A DNA stretch of 64,000 nt from the NCBI GenBank assembly GCA_963662355.1, contig OY759361.1, positions 1,116,001-1,180,000 on the forward strand, read 5' to 3'. The first letter of the stretch is position 1. Each line of letters begins with the position of its first letter. This stretch comes from WTFY01 sp026713925. Its GTDB lineage: Bacteria; Pseudomonadota; Gammaproteobacteria; UBA4575. Of this stretch, positions 26,218-35,894 are shown one piece after another. Both the position numbers and the translations under genes were made by a program. The notes under the pieces are model-generated. The model did no database searches. It saw nothing but the letters and a program-made list of their open reading frames with translations, and was not told where the DNA came from.

Positions 26218-27504
26218 CTATGCGTGACCGGTCTTGTCCCCGGTACGGGTGGAGGATTCGATCATTTTCAGATCGGGCATGTCTTTTTTCTTTTCAATTC
26301 CGAGCTCGTCAAACCTTTTTGCAGCGGGCAACACCTGACGGTCCAGTGACCCGGTGGCCTTGTTGAACTGCTCCACGCTCGCATCCAGGCTTTTGCCCAG
26401 TTTTTGCAAGTGCGTGGCAAAGGTTGCCAGGCGCTGGTAGAGGGCCTCGCCCAGCTCCCTGATTTTCTCGGCATTCTTGGCAACGGACTGCTGGCGCCAC
26501 CCGAACGCGACCGCACGAAGCAGCGCGATGATGCTGGTGGGCGTGGCCAGGATGACCTTGTTTTTCAGGGCATCCTCCAGGAGCTGGGGGTCGTGCTCCA
26601 GTGCAGCCAGGAGAAATTGCTCGCCCGGGATGAACAGCACGACGAAGTCAGGTGAATGCTTGAACTGGTTCCAGTAGGCCTTGCTTGCGAGTTCGCGCAT
26701 GCGCTCGCGCACATTGCGTGCATGCTTGTGAAGCGATTCTGCACGTGCCTTGTCATCCCGGGTCTGGGCTGCATTCAGATAGGCATCCAGGGGGGTTTTG
26801 GCATCCACGATCAGTTCTCTTTGATCGGGCATGCGCACGATCATGTCCGGTCGCATGCGGCTGTCCTCATCGCTGCCGGTCTGCTGCTCATAGAAGTCAC
26901 AGTGATTGACCATGCCGGCAAGCTCGGCAATTCTTTTCAGTGTCAGTTCACCCCACTGGCCGCGTACCTCGGGGCGTCGCAGGGCATGCACAAGGTTCTG
27001 TGTTTCAGCCCGCAGGTCAGTCTGGGATTCGCTGATCAGTTTCAGGTGCTGGGTCAGTGAGCCGTATGCCTCCTTGCGTTCTTTTTCAATGGCCTGGATT
27101 TGCGACTCGGTCTGCTTCAGGGTTTCAGTGATGGGGTGCAGGAGGGTCTCGATGGCCTTTTCCTTTTTTTCGAGACTGGCTTCGGCCTGGATCTGGTACT
27201 GGGAAAGCTTTTCCCTGGCCAGCCTCAGGAAATTCTCGTTATTGGACTGCAGGGCCTGGTTTGACAGGTTCAGGAAGGTTTGCTCCAGCTGTCTGCGAAC
27301 CTCTTCAATACCTTCTGCCTTTTCAGCAATGCGTGTTTTTTCGTGTTCAAGCTGCAGGGACAGCCGCTGAATCTCGGTTTCAAGCTGCCTGCACAGCTTG
27401 CGCCTTCGATGATGCATGAGCCATGCTCCCAGGGCGGCACTGAGCAGGCACAGGCAGGTGCCAAGCAGGACAAGTTGCCAGAAAACTTGTGAATCAGCAT
27501 AGGA
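26218..27504 (-). CDS. rmuC: DNA recombination protein RmuC homologue
   Basis: About 428 residues from the ATG at 27504. One N-terminal membrane segment (WQLVLLGTCLCLLSAALGAWL), a long coiled coil to about residue 180, then the RmuC domain, a PD-(D/E)XK-like nuclease fold: RGQWGELTLKRIAELAGM, RELIVDAKTPLDAYLNA and PTSIIALLRAVAFGWRQQ. RmuC limits inversions between short inverted repeats. The gph stop is 18 bases upstream. A longer in-frame start at 27543 overlaps gph and is less likely. Confidence 0.92.
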   Translation of the reverse strand, partial: SYADSQVFWQLVLLGTCLCLLSAALGAWLMHHRRRKLCRQLETEIQRLSLQLEHEKTRIAEKAEGIEEVRRQLEQTFLNLSNQALQSNNENFLRLAREKLSQYQIQAEASLEKKEKAIETLLHPITETLKQTESQIQAIEKERKEAYGSLTQHLKLISESQTDLRAETQNLVHALRRPEVRGQWGELTLKRIAELAGMVNHCDFYEQQTGSDEDSRMRPDMIVRMPDQRELIVDAKTPLDAYLNAAQTRDDKARAESLHKHARNVRERMRELASKAYWNQFKHSPDFVVLFIPGEQFLLAALEHDPQLLEDALKNKVILATPTSIIALLRAVAFGWRQQSVAKNAEKIRELGEALYQRLATFATHLQKLGKSLDASVEQFNKATGSLDRQVLPAAKRFDELGIEKKKDMPDLKMIESSTRTGDKTGHA

Positions 27505-27521
27505 CATTGCGCTATTCTTGG

Positions 27522-28196
27522 TCAGCTTTGCAAAAAAAGCCAATCCTTTAGCTCAAGGGCGGTTTCAAGTATCACGTCGGCTCCCCAGGTACGTGGATCC
27601 TGGCTGTCCTGGATATAGCCATATGCCGCCACGGCAGTCTTCATGGAGGCGGCCTGGCCGGCCTGTATGTCACGCGGGTCATCGCCGACATAGACGCACT
27701 CGTTCCGGCCCACGCCCAGCAGCTGTGCAGCCCGCGCAAGCGGCTCCGGGCTGGGTTTTCTTTCAGGGAGCGAGTCCCCGCTGATCGTGCAGCCTGTCCG
27801 GTTCGCAAGGTCGAGTTCTCGTATCAGCGGCTCAGTGAGTCGCCCCGGCTTGTTGGTCACGATGCCCCATGGCAGGCCCGCCTGGTCCAGCCAGTCGAGC
27901 AGCGCGGGGATGCCCGGGAACAACCGGGTCTTGATGCATAGCATGCGTGCGTAGATCTGCAGGAATTCATCGCGAAGGCGCATGATCGTGTGTTCATCCA
28001 GGGGCCTGTCGTAGCCCAGTTCTATCAGTGCGATGCCGCCCCGGGAGGTATGCTTGCGCACCCGTTCATACTCCAGCGTGTCCCGGCCATGACGGGCCAG
28101 CAACTCGTTCAGGGCATCTGTCATGTCCGGCGCGGTATCCGCCAGGGTTCCATCCAGGTCGAAAAGAACCGCCCGGGTTTGCTGCGGGCTGTGCAT
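27522..28196 (-). CDS. gph: phosphoglycolate phosphatase (HAD family)
   Basis: 224 residues from the ATG at 28196. HAD motif I is LFDLDGTLADTAPDM, motif II is VTNKPGR, and motifs III/IV are RKPSPEP and YVGDDPRDIQAG. It removes phosphate from 2-phosphoglycolate. The position directly after ubiG is the standard gammaproteobacterial order. The chosen start leaves a 16-base gap after the ubiG stop; an earlier in-frame ATG at 28229 would overlap ubiG. Confidence 0.92.
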   Translation of the reverse strand: MHSPQQTRAVLFDLDGTLADTAPDMTDALNELLARHGRDTLEYERVRKHTSRGGIALIELGYDRPLDEHTIMRLRDEFLQIYARMLCIKTRLFPGIPALLDWLDQAGLPWGIVTNKPGRLTEPLIRELDLANRTGCTISGDSLPERKPSPEPLARAAQLLGVGRNECVYVGDDPRDIQAGQAASMKTAVAAYGYIQDSQDPRTWGADVILETALELKDWLFLQS

Positions 28197-28212
28197 GCCG
28201 GAAATTTCTTCG

Positions 28213-28920
28213 CTACGGCTTGGAGGCATACATGAGATAGTTCACACTCAGGTCGGTAGACAGGCTGTAGACCTTGCTGAGTGGGTTGTACTGCATACCC
28301 GTGATCTCACGGGTCTGCATTCCTGCATGGCGAATCCAGCGGTCAAGTTCGCCCGGCCGGATCAGTTTCTGGTATTCATGGGTGCCCCGGGGCAACAGTC
28401 TGAGAATGTATTCGCCGCCCACGATCGCAAACAGCAGGGACTTCATGTTCCGGTTGATCGTGGAGAAGAACACCTTCCCCCCGGGTTTGAGCAGCCGGGC
28501 GCTGGCATTGACGATGGCACCGGGGTCCGGTACATGTTCCAGCATCTCCAGGCAGGTCACCACGTCAAACGACCCGGGCTCCAGGCCAGCCAGCTCTTCA
28601 GCTGAAATCGACCGGTATTCAATTTCGAGATTCTGTTCGCCTGCATGGATCCTGGCCGCAGCCAGGGAGGCTTGACCCGGATCGATACCTGTCACCCGGG
28701 CACCCTTGCATGCCATGGCCTCGGTCAGGATTCCGCCCCCGCAGCCGATATCGAGCACGTTCTTGCCTGCAAGTTCCGCTTGTGCATCGATGAACTCCAG
28801 GCGCAGGGCGTTGATGTCGTGAAGGGCTTTGAATTCACCCTCCCTGTCCCACCAGCGTTGTGCGAGCGCTTCGAATTTCGCCACCTCGCTTTCGTCAATG
28901 TTAGGGTTTGGAGCAGGCAT
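28213..28920 (-). CDS. ubiG: bifunctional demethylubiquinol/2-polyprenyl-6-hydroxyphenol methyltransferase
   Basis: 235 residues. UbiG opens with NIDESEVAKFEALAQRWWD, then has the SAM-binding VLDIGCGGGILTEAMA, FDVVTCLEMLEHVPDPG and the C-terminal GMQYNPLSKVY. It carries out both O-methylations of ubiquinone synthesis, implying a respiratory, ubiquinone-making bacterium. It precedes gph by 16 bases; the mtaD-like gene is 60 bases upstream on the same strand. Confidence 0.96.
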   Translation of the reverse strand: MPAPNPNIDESEVAKFEALAQRWWDREGEFKALHDINALRLEFIDAQAELAGKNVLDIGCGGGILTEAMACKGARVTGIDPGQASLAAARIHAGEQNLEIEYRSISAEELAGLEPGSFDVVTCLEMLEHVPDPGAIVNASARLLKPGGKVFFSTINRNMKSLLFAIVGGEYILRLLPRGTHEYQKLIRPGELDRWIRHAGMQTREITGMQYNPLSKVYSLSTDLSVNYLMYASKP

Positions 28921-28980
28921 GTGATGAGTGTATGAAATGATCAGGGTTGCAGGGATCGCTGCTGAAAGCCAGCATGTATT

Positions 28981-30318
28981 TTAACCGGAGAAGTCACTGG
29001 AATTTTCTCCATCCAGTATTTTTTTGCCCCATTCCCGGGCACTGGATACGATTTCGTCCTGATCGAGCGTTAGCAACTGCTTGTCATGCAGCAGCAGCTC
29101 GCCCTGCACCCAGACATCGGATACCTGTGCACGCTGTGTGGCATATACCGTATGACCGATCGGTTCATAGACTGGCTGGGCCTCGATCTGTTCGATATCG
29201 ATGACGGTCATATCGGCGGCCTTTCCGGTTTCCAGGGAACCCGTTATGTGCGCGATGCCAAGGGCCGAGGCGGCATTGATCGTGGCACATCGCAGGGACT
29301 CATAGGCCGGCATCGCCGAAGCGTCCCGTGCGACACCTTTTGCCAGCAGCGCGGCAGTATGCATTTCACCCAGCACGTCCAGGTCGTCGTTGCTTGCACA
29401 GCTGTCGGTACCCAGTGTCACGTTGACGTGGTTGTCATGCAATTCCTGCACCGGGCAAAACCCGCTGGCCAGCTTCAGGTTGGACTGTGGGCAGTGGACG
29501 ATGCTGGCTCCTGTATCTGCCAGCAGTTCGATTTCCTCATTCTCCAGTTGTGTCATGTGTACGGCGATCAGCCGGTCGTTGACCAGCCCGTGTTCATTCA
29601 GGCGTTGCAGGGGGCGCATCCCGTATTGCTCCACGCTCATCGAGATTTCATTTTCTGTTTCATGCAGGTGTATGTGGACCGGCAGTCCCAGTTCATCGGC
29701 CAGGGCCGCGATGCGTTCCAGGGGACGGTCGGATACCGTGTAGGGGGCATGCGGGGCAAATGTGCAGCGCACCTGCGGATGGGAGGAGTACCGGCTGTGC
29801 AGCTCCAGTCCTTTTGAAAGGTACTCCTCTGCGCAGGCGGCATAGGGAGTGGGGAAATCGAGCAGGATCATGCCCAGGTGTCCGCGCATGCCGGACCGGA
29901 TTACTTCCTGTGCGGCGATCTCGGGGAAAAAGTACATGTCATTGAAGCAGGTGACCCCGCCCCGTATCATTTCTGCCATGGCCAGTTGTGTGCCGAGCCT
30001 GACAAAATCCTCGTTCATCCATTTTTGTTCTGCCGGCCATATGTGGTGGTTCAGCCATTCCATCAGGGGCAGGTCATGGGCCAGGCCTCGAAACAGGGAC
30101 ATCCCTGCATGGGTATGAGTGTTGATCAGCCCGGGTATGATAATGTGATGGTCATACGTATGGCATGCATCACACGAGTAGCGGTCGACAGCCTCGCGGC
30201 GCGGGGCGATATCGATGATGTGGCCATCCTGTACCGCAATGGAGAAGTCGTTCAGGGCACGCGCCTTGCCGTCCATGGGAATGATATGCTTTCCATGGAT
30301 GAGGGTAGGTACGTGTTT
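28981..30318 (-). CDS. mtaD: MTA/SAH deaminase-like amidohydrolase (TRZ/ATZ family)
   Basis: 445 residues from the ATG at 30318. Metal ligands are in PGLINTHTHAGMSL, VHIHLHETENE, IAVHMTQLENEE and LGTDSCASNDDLDVLGEM. The family deaminates 5'-methylthioadenosine or S-adenosylhomocysteine to the inosyl forms. Placement opposite mtnA, whose product works on methylthioribose phosphate, supports a role in methionine salvage. The first gene of the ubiG operon direction; it shares a 149-base divergent spacer with mtnA. Confidence 0.88.
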   Translation of the reverse strand, partial: KHVPTLIHGKHIIPMDGKARALNDFSIAVQDGHIIDIAPRREAVDRYSCDACHTYDHHIIIPGLINTHTHAGMSLFRGLAHDLPLMEWLNHHIWPAEQKWMNEDFVRLGTQLAMAEMIRGGVTCFNDMYFFPEIAAQEVIRSGMRGHLGMILLDFPTPYAACAEEYLSKGLELHSRYSSHPQVRCTFAPHAPYTVSDRPLERIAALADELGLPVHIHLHETENEISMSVEQYGMRPLQRLNEHGLVNDRLIAVHMTQLENEEIELLADTGASIVHCPQSNLKLASGFCPVQELHDNHVNVTLGTDSCASNDDLDVLGEMHTAALLAKGVARDASAMPAYESLRCATINAASALGIAHITGSLETGKAADMTVIDIEQIEAQPVYEPIGHTVYATQRAQVSDVWVQGELLLHDKQLLTLDQDEIVSSAREWGKKILDGENSSDFSG

Positions 30319-30467
30319 CATTGGGCGTTCGGCAGTTGAGGGTATGCTTTCTCGGGTGGGCAACACGCCATTATGCTATGCCATCCGCGGTGCAGGCAAT
30401 ACAATGTAGCCAAACCGTGCACCGGCACAACGAAAGTGACCAGTATAGCGACTGTTTTCAAGAGTGT

Positions 30468-31508
30468 ATGAGTTCATTGGCAGAACAAGCGATACGCTGG
30501 TCCGATAACCGGCTGGTGCTGCTTGACCAGCGCAAGCTGCCCAGTGAAGTCCGGTTTGTGGAGTGTACTTCGATCGGGGAAGTCACTGCTGCCATACGTG
30601 ACATGGTCGTGCGTGGCGCACCGGCCATCGGCGTGAGTGCAGCGTACGGGATTGTGCTGGCAGCCCGCCAGCATTGTGCCGCCTCGCCCGGTAGCTGGAA
30701 GAAAACCATCGAGGCGGACCTGCAGGAATTGCTCCAGGCGCGCCCCACTGCAGTCAATCTGAAATGGGTCATTACCCGGATGCGCGGCGCAATTGCCAAG
30801 GCGGGCCATGACCGTCCCGAGGCCGAACTGCTGCATGCAGCGAAGCAGATCCATCGCCAGGACGTGGAGGCCAACCGGGCAATCGGGGCCCATGGAGCCG
30901 CACTTCTTGAGACCGATGCGGTGGTGTTGACCCACTGCAATGCAGGCGCACTGGCAACCGGTGGCTACGGGACGGCGCTGGGCGTGATTCGCAGTGCCTG
31001 CGCACAGAACAAGATCAAGACCATTTATGCCGATGAAACCCGACCCTGGTTTCAGGGTACCCGGCTGACAGCATGGGAGTTATTGCAGGACGGTATTCCG
31101 GTCACGCTGATCTGTGACGGTGCAGCGGCGAGCCTGATGCGACAAAAACAGCTGGCCTGGGTCATTGTGGGGGCGGACCGTGTCGCATGCAACGGGGATG
31201 TCGCCAACAAGATCGGGACCTACTCCCTGGCCGTGATGGCGCGACAGCATGGAGTCGGTTTCATGGTAGCCGCACCGACCAGCACGATCGACCTGGAGGT
31301 CAGCAGCGGGGACCGGATCGAGATTGAAGAGCGTTCATACCGTGAAGTGACCGAATATCAGGGACATACCCTGGCTCCTGCCGGTGCCCGGGTCTGGAAC
31401 CCGGTATTCGATATCACGCCTGCGGAGCTTGTGACGGCCCTGGTCACGGAAAAAGGCGCGGTCAAGCATCCTACGGCAGATAAAATCAGGAACTTGATGC
31501 GCAAGTGA
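30468..31508 (+). CDS. mtnA: methylthioribose-1-phosphate isomerase
   Basis: 346 residues from the ATG at 30468. Family signatures are MVVRGAPAIGVSAAYG, RPTAVNLKWV, LTHCNAGALATGGYGTALG, YADETRPWFQGTRLTAWEL, IVGADRVACNGDVANKIGTY, and FMVAAPTSTID. It opens the ribose ring in the methionine salvage pathway. Longer in-frame upstream starts give an unconserved head. Divergent to the mtaD-like gene, which may feed the same pathway. Confidence 0.95.
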   Translation: MSSLAEQAIRWSDNRLVLLDQRKLPSEVRFVECTSIGEVTAAIRDMVVRGAPAIGVSAAYGIVLAARQHCAASPGSWKKTIEADLQELLQARPTAVNLKWVITRMRGAIAKAGHDRPEAELLHAAKQIHRQDVEANRAIGAHGAALLETDAVVLTHCNAGALATGGYGTALGVIRSACAQNKIKTIYADETRPWFQGTRLTAWELLQDGIPVTLICDGAAASLMRQKQLAWVIVGADRVACNGDVANKIGTYSLAVMARQHGVGFMVAAPTSTIDLEVSSGDRIEIEERSYREVTEYQGHTLAPAGARVWNPVFDITPAELVTALVTEKGAVKHPTADKIRNLMRK

Positions 31509-31570
31509 GGTACCTGTCTTTCCTTCTGACCATGGAAAAAAACAGGCTCTGGGAAACAGTGAATTTCATT

Positions 31571-31666
31571 TTAAGGCGTTCAATTTAATTCCAGATGCCT
31601 TTTTTTATCAAGGTACTATTCAGTAGCCTGTGGTATACTTTAACGCCTTAAATTGAATATTAAGGC
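31571..31666 (+). promoter_or_regulatory. gyrA upstream region with paired inverted repeats
   Basis: TTAAGGCGTTCAATTTAA at 31571-31588 is echoed in reverse complement by CGCCTTAAATTGAA at 31644-31657. The second copy also forms a local hairpin, GCCTTAA / TTAAGGC, at 31645-31666. The first copy, followed by GCCTTTTTTT at 31598-31606, may end the mtnA transcript. The second lies at the predicted start of the gyrA transcript. A supercoiling- or protein-responsive control is possible but unproven. Confidence 0.4.
31631..31639 (+). promoter_or_regulatory. predicted extended -10 promoter of gyrA
   Basis: TGGTATACT fits the extended -10 pattern TGnTATAAT with one mismatch, 46 bases before the gyrA ATG. 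No -35 match is evident at 17-18 bases. Confidence 0.5.
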
Positions 31667-31684
31667 TTTCCCAGTATTACGGTC

Positions 31685-34240
31685 ATGGCTGCCATCGCCA
31701 AAGAAGTCCTTTCTGTAAATCTCGAAGATGAGATGCGCCAGTCGTATCTCGATTATGCCATGAGCGTAATCGTGGGGCGTGCCTTGCCGGATGTGCGGGA
31801 TGGCTTGAAACCCGTGCATCGTCGCGCCCTGCATGCCATGAATGACCTGGGCAACGACTGGAACAAGCCGTACAAGAAATCTGCCCGTGTAGTGGGGGAT
31901 GTCATCGGCAAATATCATCCGCATGGCGAGTCGGCCGTGTACGACACCATCGTACGCATGGCCCAGCCCTTTTCCATGCGGTACATGCTGATCGACGGGC
32001 AAGGCAACTTTGGTTCCGTTGACGGTGATGCACCGGCTGCCATGCGGTACACCGAAGTGCGCATGGCAAAGATCACTCACGAGATCCTTGCGGACCTGGA
32101 CAAGGAAACCGTGGATTTTGCCCCGAATTATGACAATTCCGAATCCGAGCCCACGGTGCTTCCCACCCGGGTTCCCAATCTGCTGGTCAATGGCTCATCG
32201 GGCATTGCAGTCGGCATGGCGACCAATATTCCGCCGCACAACCTGACGGAGGTGATCAATGCGGGCATTGCATTGATTGAGAATCCGGGACTTGACTACC
32301 GGGAGCTGATGCAGCATCTGCCGGGGCCTGACTTTCCGACTGCTGCCATCATCAATGGCAGGGAAGGCATCATGGAGGCCTATTGCACGGGGCGTGGCCG
32401 CATACACATGCGTGCGCGCACCCATATCGAACACGATGCCAAGAGCGGGCGTGAGCGTATCGTTGTCACCGAACTGCCGTACCAGGTCAACAAGGCCAAC
32501 CTGATCGTCAAGATTGCCGAGCTGGTCAAGGAGAAACGCCTGGAAGGCATTGCGGCCAATGGCCTGCGGGACGAATCGGACAAGGATGGCATGCGCATTG
32601 TCATCGAGCTGCGCCGGGACGAGGTCAGTGGCGTGATCCTGAACAACCTGTACAAGCACACTCCCATGCAGAGTGTGTTCAGCATGAACATGGTGGCCCT
32701 GGTCGACGGGCAACCGCGACTGCTGAACCTGAAACAGGTATTGCAGGTTTTCATCCGGCACCGGCGTGATGTGGTCACGCGCCGCACGATGTTTGAATTG
32801 CGCAAGGCGCGTGAACGGGTACATATTCTTGAAGGCCTGGCGGTCGCACTGACGAATATCGACGAAATCATCGCGCTGATCAAGAATTCCGCCAGCCCGG
32901 CCGTCGCCAAGGACCAGCTGATTGCAAGATCCTGGCAGCCCGGGATTGTCACCAGGATGTTGGAGCGTTCCGGTGCGGAGGTGTCGTCCCCTGAGGGGCT
33001 GGGTACCGAATACGGAATGCATGCGGGCGTGTACCGCCTTTCACCGGTACAGGCCCAGGCCATACTGGATCTGCGCCTGCACCGCCTGACCAGCCTGGAG
33101 CAGGACAAGATAGTCAATGATTACAGCGAACTGCTGGACAGGATCATCGACCTGCTGGAGATCCTGCAGGATCCGGAGCGGCTCATGCGGGTGATTCGCA
33201 AAGAACTGGAAGACATACGTGAACAATACGGAGACGAGCGGCGCACTGAGATTTACGAGGAGCATGTAGATCTCACCCTGGAGGATCTCATTCAGGACGA
33301 AGGGGTGGTGGTGACCCTGTCTCACGGTGGCTATGCAAAATCACAGCCGCTGGACACCTATAATTCCCAGCGCCGGGGTGGCAAGGGCAAGGCGGCCACT
33401 TCAGTCAAGGCGGAGGATTTTGTCGACCGGCTGTTCGTTGCCAGTACGCATGACACGATCCTGTGCTTTTCCAGTCGCGGCAAGGTGTACTGGCTCAAGG
33501 TCTACGAGCTGCCGCAGGCCGGGCGCACGGCACGCGGCAAGCCCATCGTCAATCTCCTGCCCCTGCAGGAAGGTGAGCGCATCAATGCCGTGCTGCCCGT
33601 CAAGGAATATCGGGAAGACGCCTATGTGGTCATGGCGGCCAGCAGCGGCACCGTCAAGAAAACACGCCTGACGGCCTATTCCAGGCCACGGGCCGGCGGC
33701 ATCATCGCCGTGGACCTGCGCGACAATGATTACCTGATCGATGTCGTGATGACGCATGGAGATACGGATCTTCTGATGGTGAGCGATGCCGGCAAGGCGA
33801 TTCGTTTCAGTGAGAAAAACGTCTCGCCCACGGGACGCAACACTATGGGCGTGCGCGGCATCAGGCTGGATGCAGGACAGAAAGTCATCAGCCTGCTTGC
33901 AATCCGGCCGGACATGCATGCCAGCGATATCCTGGTGGCGACTGAAAACGGATATGGCAAGCGCACCCGGATTGAAGACTATCCCGTACGAAATCGTGCC
34001 GGGAAGGGCGTGATCACGATCCAGACCGGAGCCCGAAATGGAAAAGTGATCGGCGCCATGGCGGTGTCATCCGATGATGAAATCATGCTGATCACCAACA
34101 GCGGGACCCTGGTCAGGACACCGGTCGAGGGGATTTCAAAAACAGGCCGGAATACCCAGGGCGTAACGCTGATCCGCCTGGCTGAGGAAGAAAAACTCGT
34201 GGAGGTTGAACGGATTGAGAATCTGGAGGATGCTGACTGA
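31685..34240 (+). CDS. gyrA: DNA gyrase subunit A
   Basis: 851 residues. Catalytic Tyr122 is in AAMRYTEVRM. The quinolone-determining region HPHGESAVYD keeps Ser83 and Asp87, the susceptible-type residues in E. coli numbering. The tower and coiled-coil region is followed by a six-bladed C-terminal domain with a GyrA box QRRGGKGK near residue 560, which identifies gyrase rather than topoisomerase IV. It negatively supercoils DNA with GyrB. It heads the run gyrA-serC typical of gammaproteobacteria, although the later genes are interrupted by the exosortase-associated block. Confidence 0.98.
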   Translation: MAAIAKEVLSVNLEDEMRQSYLDYAMSVIVGRALPDVRDGLKPVHRRALHAMNDLGNDWNKPYKKSARVVGDVIGKYHPHGESAVYDTIVRMAQPFSMRYMLIDGQGNFGSVDGDAPAAMRYTEVRMAKITHEILADLDKETVDFAPNYDNSESEPTVLPTRVPNLLVNGSSGIAVGMATNIPPHNLTEVINAGIALIENPGLDYRELMQHLPGPDFPTAAIINGREGIMEAYCTGRGRIHMRARTHIEHDAKSGRERIVVTELPYQVNKANLIVKIAELVKEKRLEGIAANGLRDESDKDGMRIVIELRRDEVSGVILNNLYKHTPMQSVFSMNMVALVDGQPRLLNLKQVLQVFIRHRRDVVTRRTMFELRKARERVHILEGLAVALTNIDEIIALIKNSASPAVAKDQLIARSWQPGIVTRMLERSGAEVSSPEGLGTEYGMHAGVYRLSPVQAQAILDLRLHRLTSLEQDKIVNDYSELLDRIIDLLEILQDPERLMRVIRKELEDIREQYGDERRTEIYEEHVDLTLEDLIQDEGVVVTLSHGGYAKSQPLDTYNSQRRGGKGKAATSVKAEDFVDRLFVASTHDTILCFSSRGKVYWLKVYELPQAGRTARGKPIVNLLPLQEGERINAVLPVKEYREDAYVVMAASSGTVKKTRLTAYSRPRAGGIIAVDLRDNDYLIDVVMTHGDTDLLMVSDAGKAIRFSEKNVSPTGRNTMGVRGIRLDAGQKVISLLAIRPDMHASDILVATENGYGKRTRIEDYPVRNRAGKGVITIQTGARNGKVIGAMAVSSDDEIMLITNSGTLVRTPVEGISKTGRNTQGVTLIRLAEEEKLVEVERIENLEDAD

Positions 34241-34332
34241 GTGCATGGCCCGGTATTCGCCCGCAATTTCTGTCCGGATTTTGAGCCCGGGTTGACCGGG
34301 TAATCAGAGTCTTAAAAGCCTTCACACCCCCC

Positions 34333-35433
34333 ATGCAGGAGATCTTTTATTTCGGTGCCGGTCCTGCGGCCTTGCCCGGGCCGGTTCTGGCAAAAATCCG
34401 CCAGGAGTTCCTGGATTACCGGGGCAGCGGACTCTCTGTCGTGGAACTCCCGCATCGTGGAGAAGCATTCCTTGAGATCAGGGACACGGCAGAAGCCCTG
34501 TTGCGGGAATTGCTGCAGGTCCCCGATGACTATGCGGTGCTGTTCATGCACGGCGGTGCCACCAGCCAGTTTTCAATGCTGCCACTGAATTTTCTCGGCC
34601 CGGGCCGCCTCGCCGATTATGTGCACACCGGGCACTGGTCTTTGAAGGCCAGTGCCGAGGCAAAGCGACTGGCCGACATTCGTGAAATTCATGCATTGCG
34701 TCAAGGCGAGTCCCTGCGCATTGCACCGCAGCACGAGTGGAGCCTGAGCCCGAATGCTACCTATGTGCATTACTGTGACAACGAGACGGTCAATGGAATC
34801 GCGTTCCCGGGGGTCCCGGATGTTCATCGGGGCTTACTGGCATGTGACATGACCTCGTCGATTCTCATGCGCCCCCTTGAAGTGGACAGGTTCGCGATCA
34901 TCTATGCCGGCACACAAAAAAATCTGGGAATCGCAGGCCTGTGCGTCGTCATCATCAGGAAGGACCTGCTGGATGCAACGAATGAGCGGGTGCCGAGGCT
35001 GTATGACTACAGGCGCTGTGCACGGAAGCGTTCCCTGGTCAATACGCCCCCGGTATTTGCCATTTATGTTCTGCAAGGAATGCTGGACTGGGTCAAAGGC
35101 CAGGGTGGAGTCCATGCAATGCATGAGAGAAGCCAGCGGCGTTCGGCACTCCTGTACCAGGCAATTGATGCGAGCCGACTGTATACGAACCGGGTAGCCG
35201 ATGAATTCCGCTCGAAAATCAATATTCCATTTGAAATTCAGGATGTAGACCTGCATGAAGTCTTTGTGCGCGAAGCGGAGCAAAACAGGCTGTTAGGGTT
35301 GCGCGGCCACTCAAGTACGGGGGGTATTCGTGCGAGCCTGTATAACGCAATGCCGGATGCAGGCGTTGAACACCTGGTGGAGTTCATGTGCAATTTCGAA
35401 GCCGGATACGGAGCCAGTCCGATCAAAAGATAA
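34333..35433 (+). CDS. serC: phosphoserine aminotransferase
   Basis: 366 residues, class V PLP aminotransferase that makes 3-phosphoserine from phosphohydroxypyruvate and also serves pyridoxal phosphate synthesis. Signatures: YFGAGPAALPGPVL at the start, MHGGATSQFSMLPLN, ADYVHTGHWS, the PLP-lysine in YAGTQKNLGIAG, and the C-terminal GLRGHSSTGGIRASLYNAMP. It follows gyrA by 92 bases. In many relatives pheA comes next; here three exosortase-associated genes intervene. Confidence 0.97.
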   Translation: MQEIFYFGAGPAALPGPVLAKIRQEFLDYRGSGLSVVELPHRGEAFLEIRDTAEALLRELLQVPDDYAVLFMHGGATSQFSMLPLNFLGPGRLADYVHTGHWSLKASAEAKRLADIREIHALRQGESLRIAPQHEWSLSPNATYVHYCDNETVNGIAFPGVPDVHRGLLACDMTSSILMRPLEVDRFAIIYAGTQKNLGIAGLCVVIIRKDLLDATNERVPRLYDYRRCARKRSLVNTPPVFAIYVLQGMLDWVKGQGGVHAMHERSQRRSALLYQAIDASRLYTNRVADEFRSKINIPFEIQDVDLHEVFVREAEQNRLLGLRGHSSTGGIRASLYNAMPDAGVEHLVEFMCNFEAGYGASPIKR

Positions 35434-35579
35434 CCATGGCGGTGCATTGAAAGGCATGCCCGAATGATTCGGGATTCATTCCGGTTACGGCTTGTTGTAG
35501 TATTGCTGGCTTGGTTGAAGTGCGACAGGCAATTCGGGTACCGGATCCGTTTCCGGCTGAGGCGGTCAGGGACGAGAAT

Positions 35580-35864
35580 ATGTATACGAATATGGTAGCA
35601 ATCGAACAGGTACTGGAGGTGCTGGCGGAGTCATTGCCCCTTGCGCAAGACCTGCGCAAGATGGGAGAGAATGCACCGTTGCTTGGCGCAATTCCGGAAC
35701 TGGATTCGATGGCAATCACGGCCATCATCGTGGGAATGGAGGAGCGCTTCAATATCGTCTTTGATGAAAATGAACTGGATGCCCAGGCATTCGAGACAGC
35801 CGGTACATTACGGCAGGTGGTTGCCTCGAAACTGGCAAGCCAGGCTGAATGCAAAGGCAGTTGA
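35580..35864 (+). CDS. acyl carrier protein (exosortase-A-system type)
   Basis: 94 residues from the ATG at 35580; in-frame codons extend upstream but look noncoding. The phosphopantetheine attachment serine is in ELDSMAIT (Ser43), with the four-helix ACP pattern around it (EERFNIVFDENELD). It is a dedicated rather than the fatty-acid ACP. It converges with a PLP decarboxylase and is close to an acyl-CoA ligase, both of exosortase-A-associated types, so it is likely their carrier partner. Confidence 0.82.
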   Translation: MYTNMVAIEQVLEVLAESLPLAQDLRKMGENAPLLGAIPELDSMAITAIIVGMEERFNIVFDENELDAQAFETAGTLRQVVASKLASQAECKGS

Positions 35865-35894
35865 CCCGGCGGTCCCGCGCCGCTCGGGTTCCGG

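Noticed and set aside
34270..34310. Intrinsic terminator between gyrA and serC
   Set aside because: A short CCCGG/CCGGG hairpin is present but there is no T tract, so gyrA-serC read-through remains likely.
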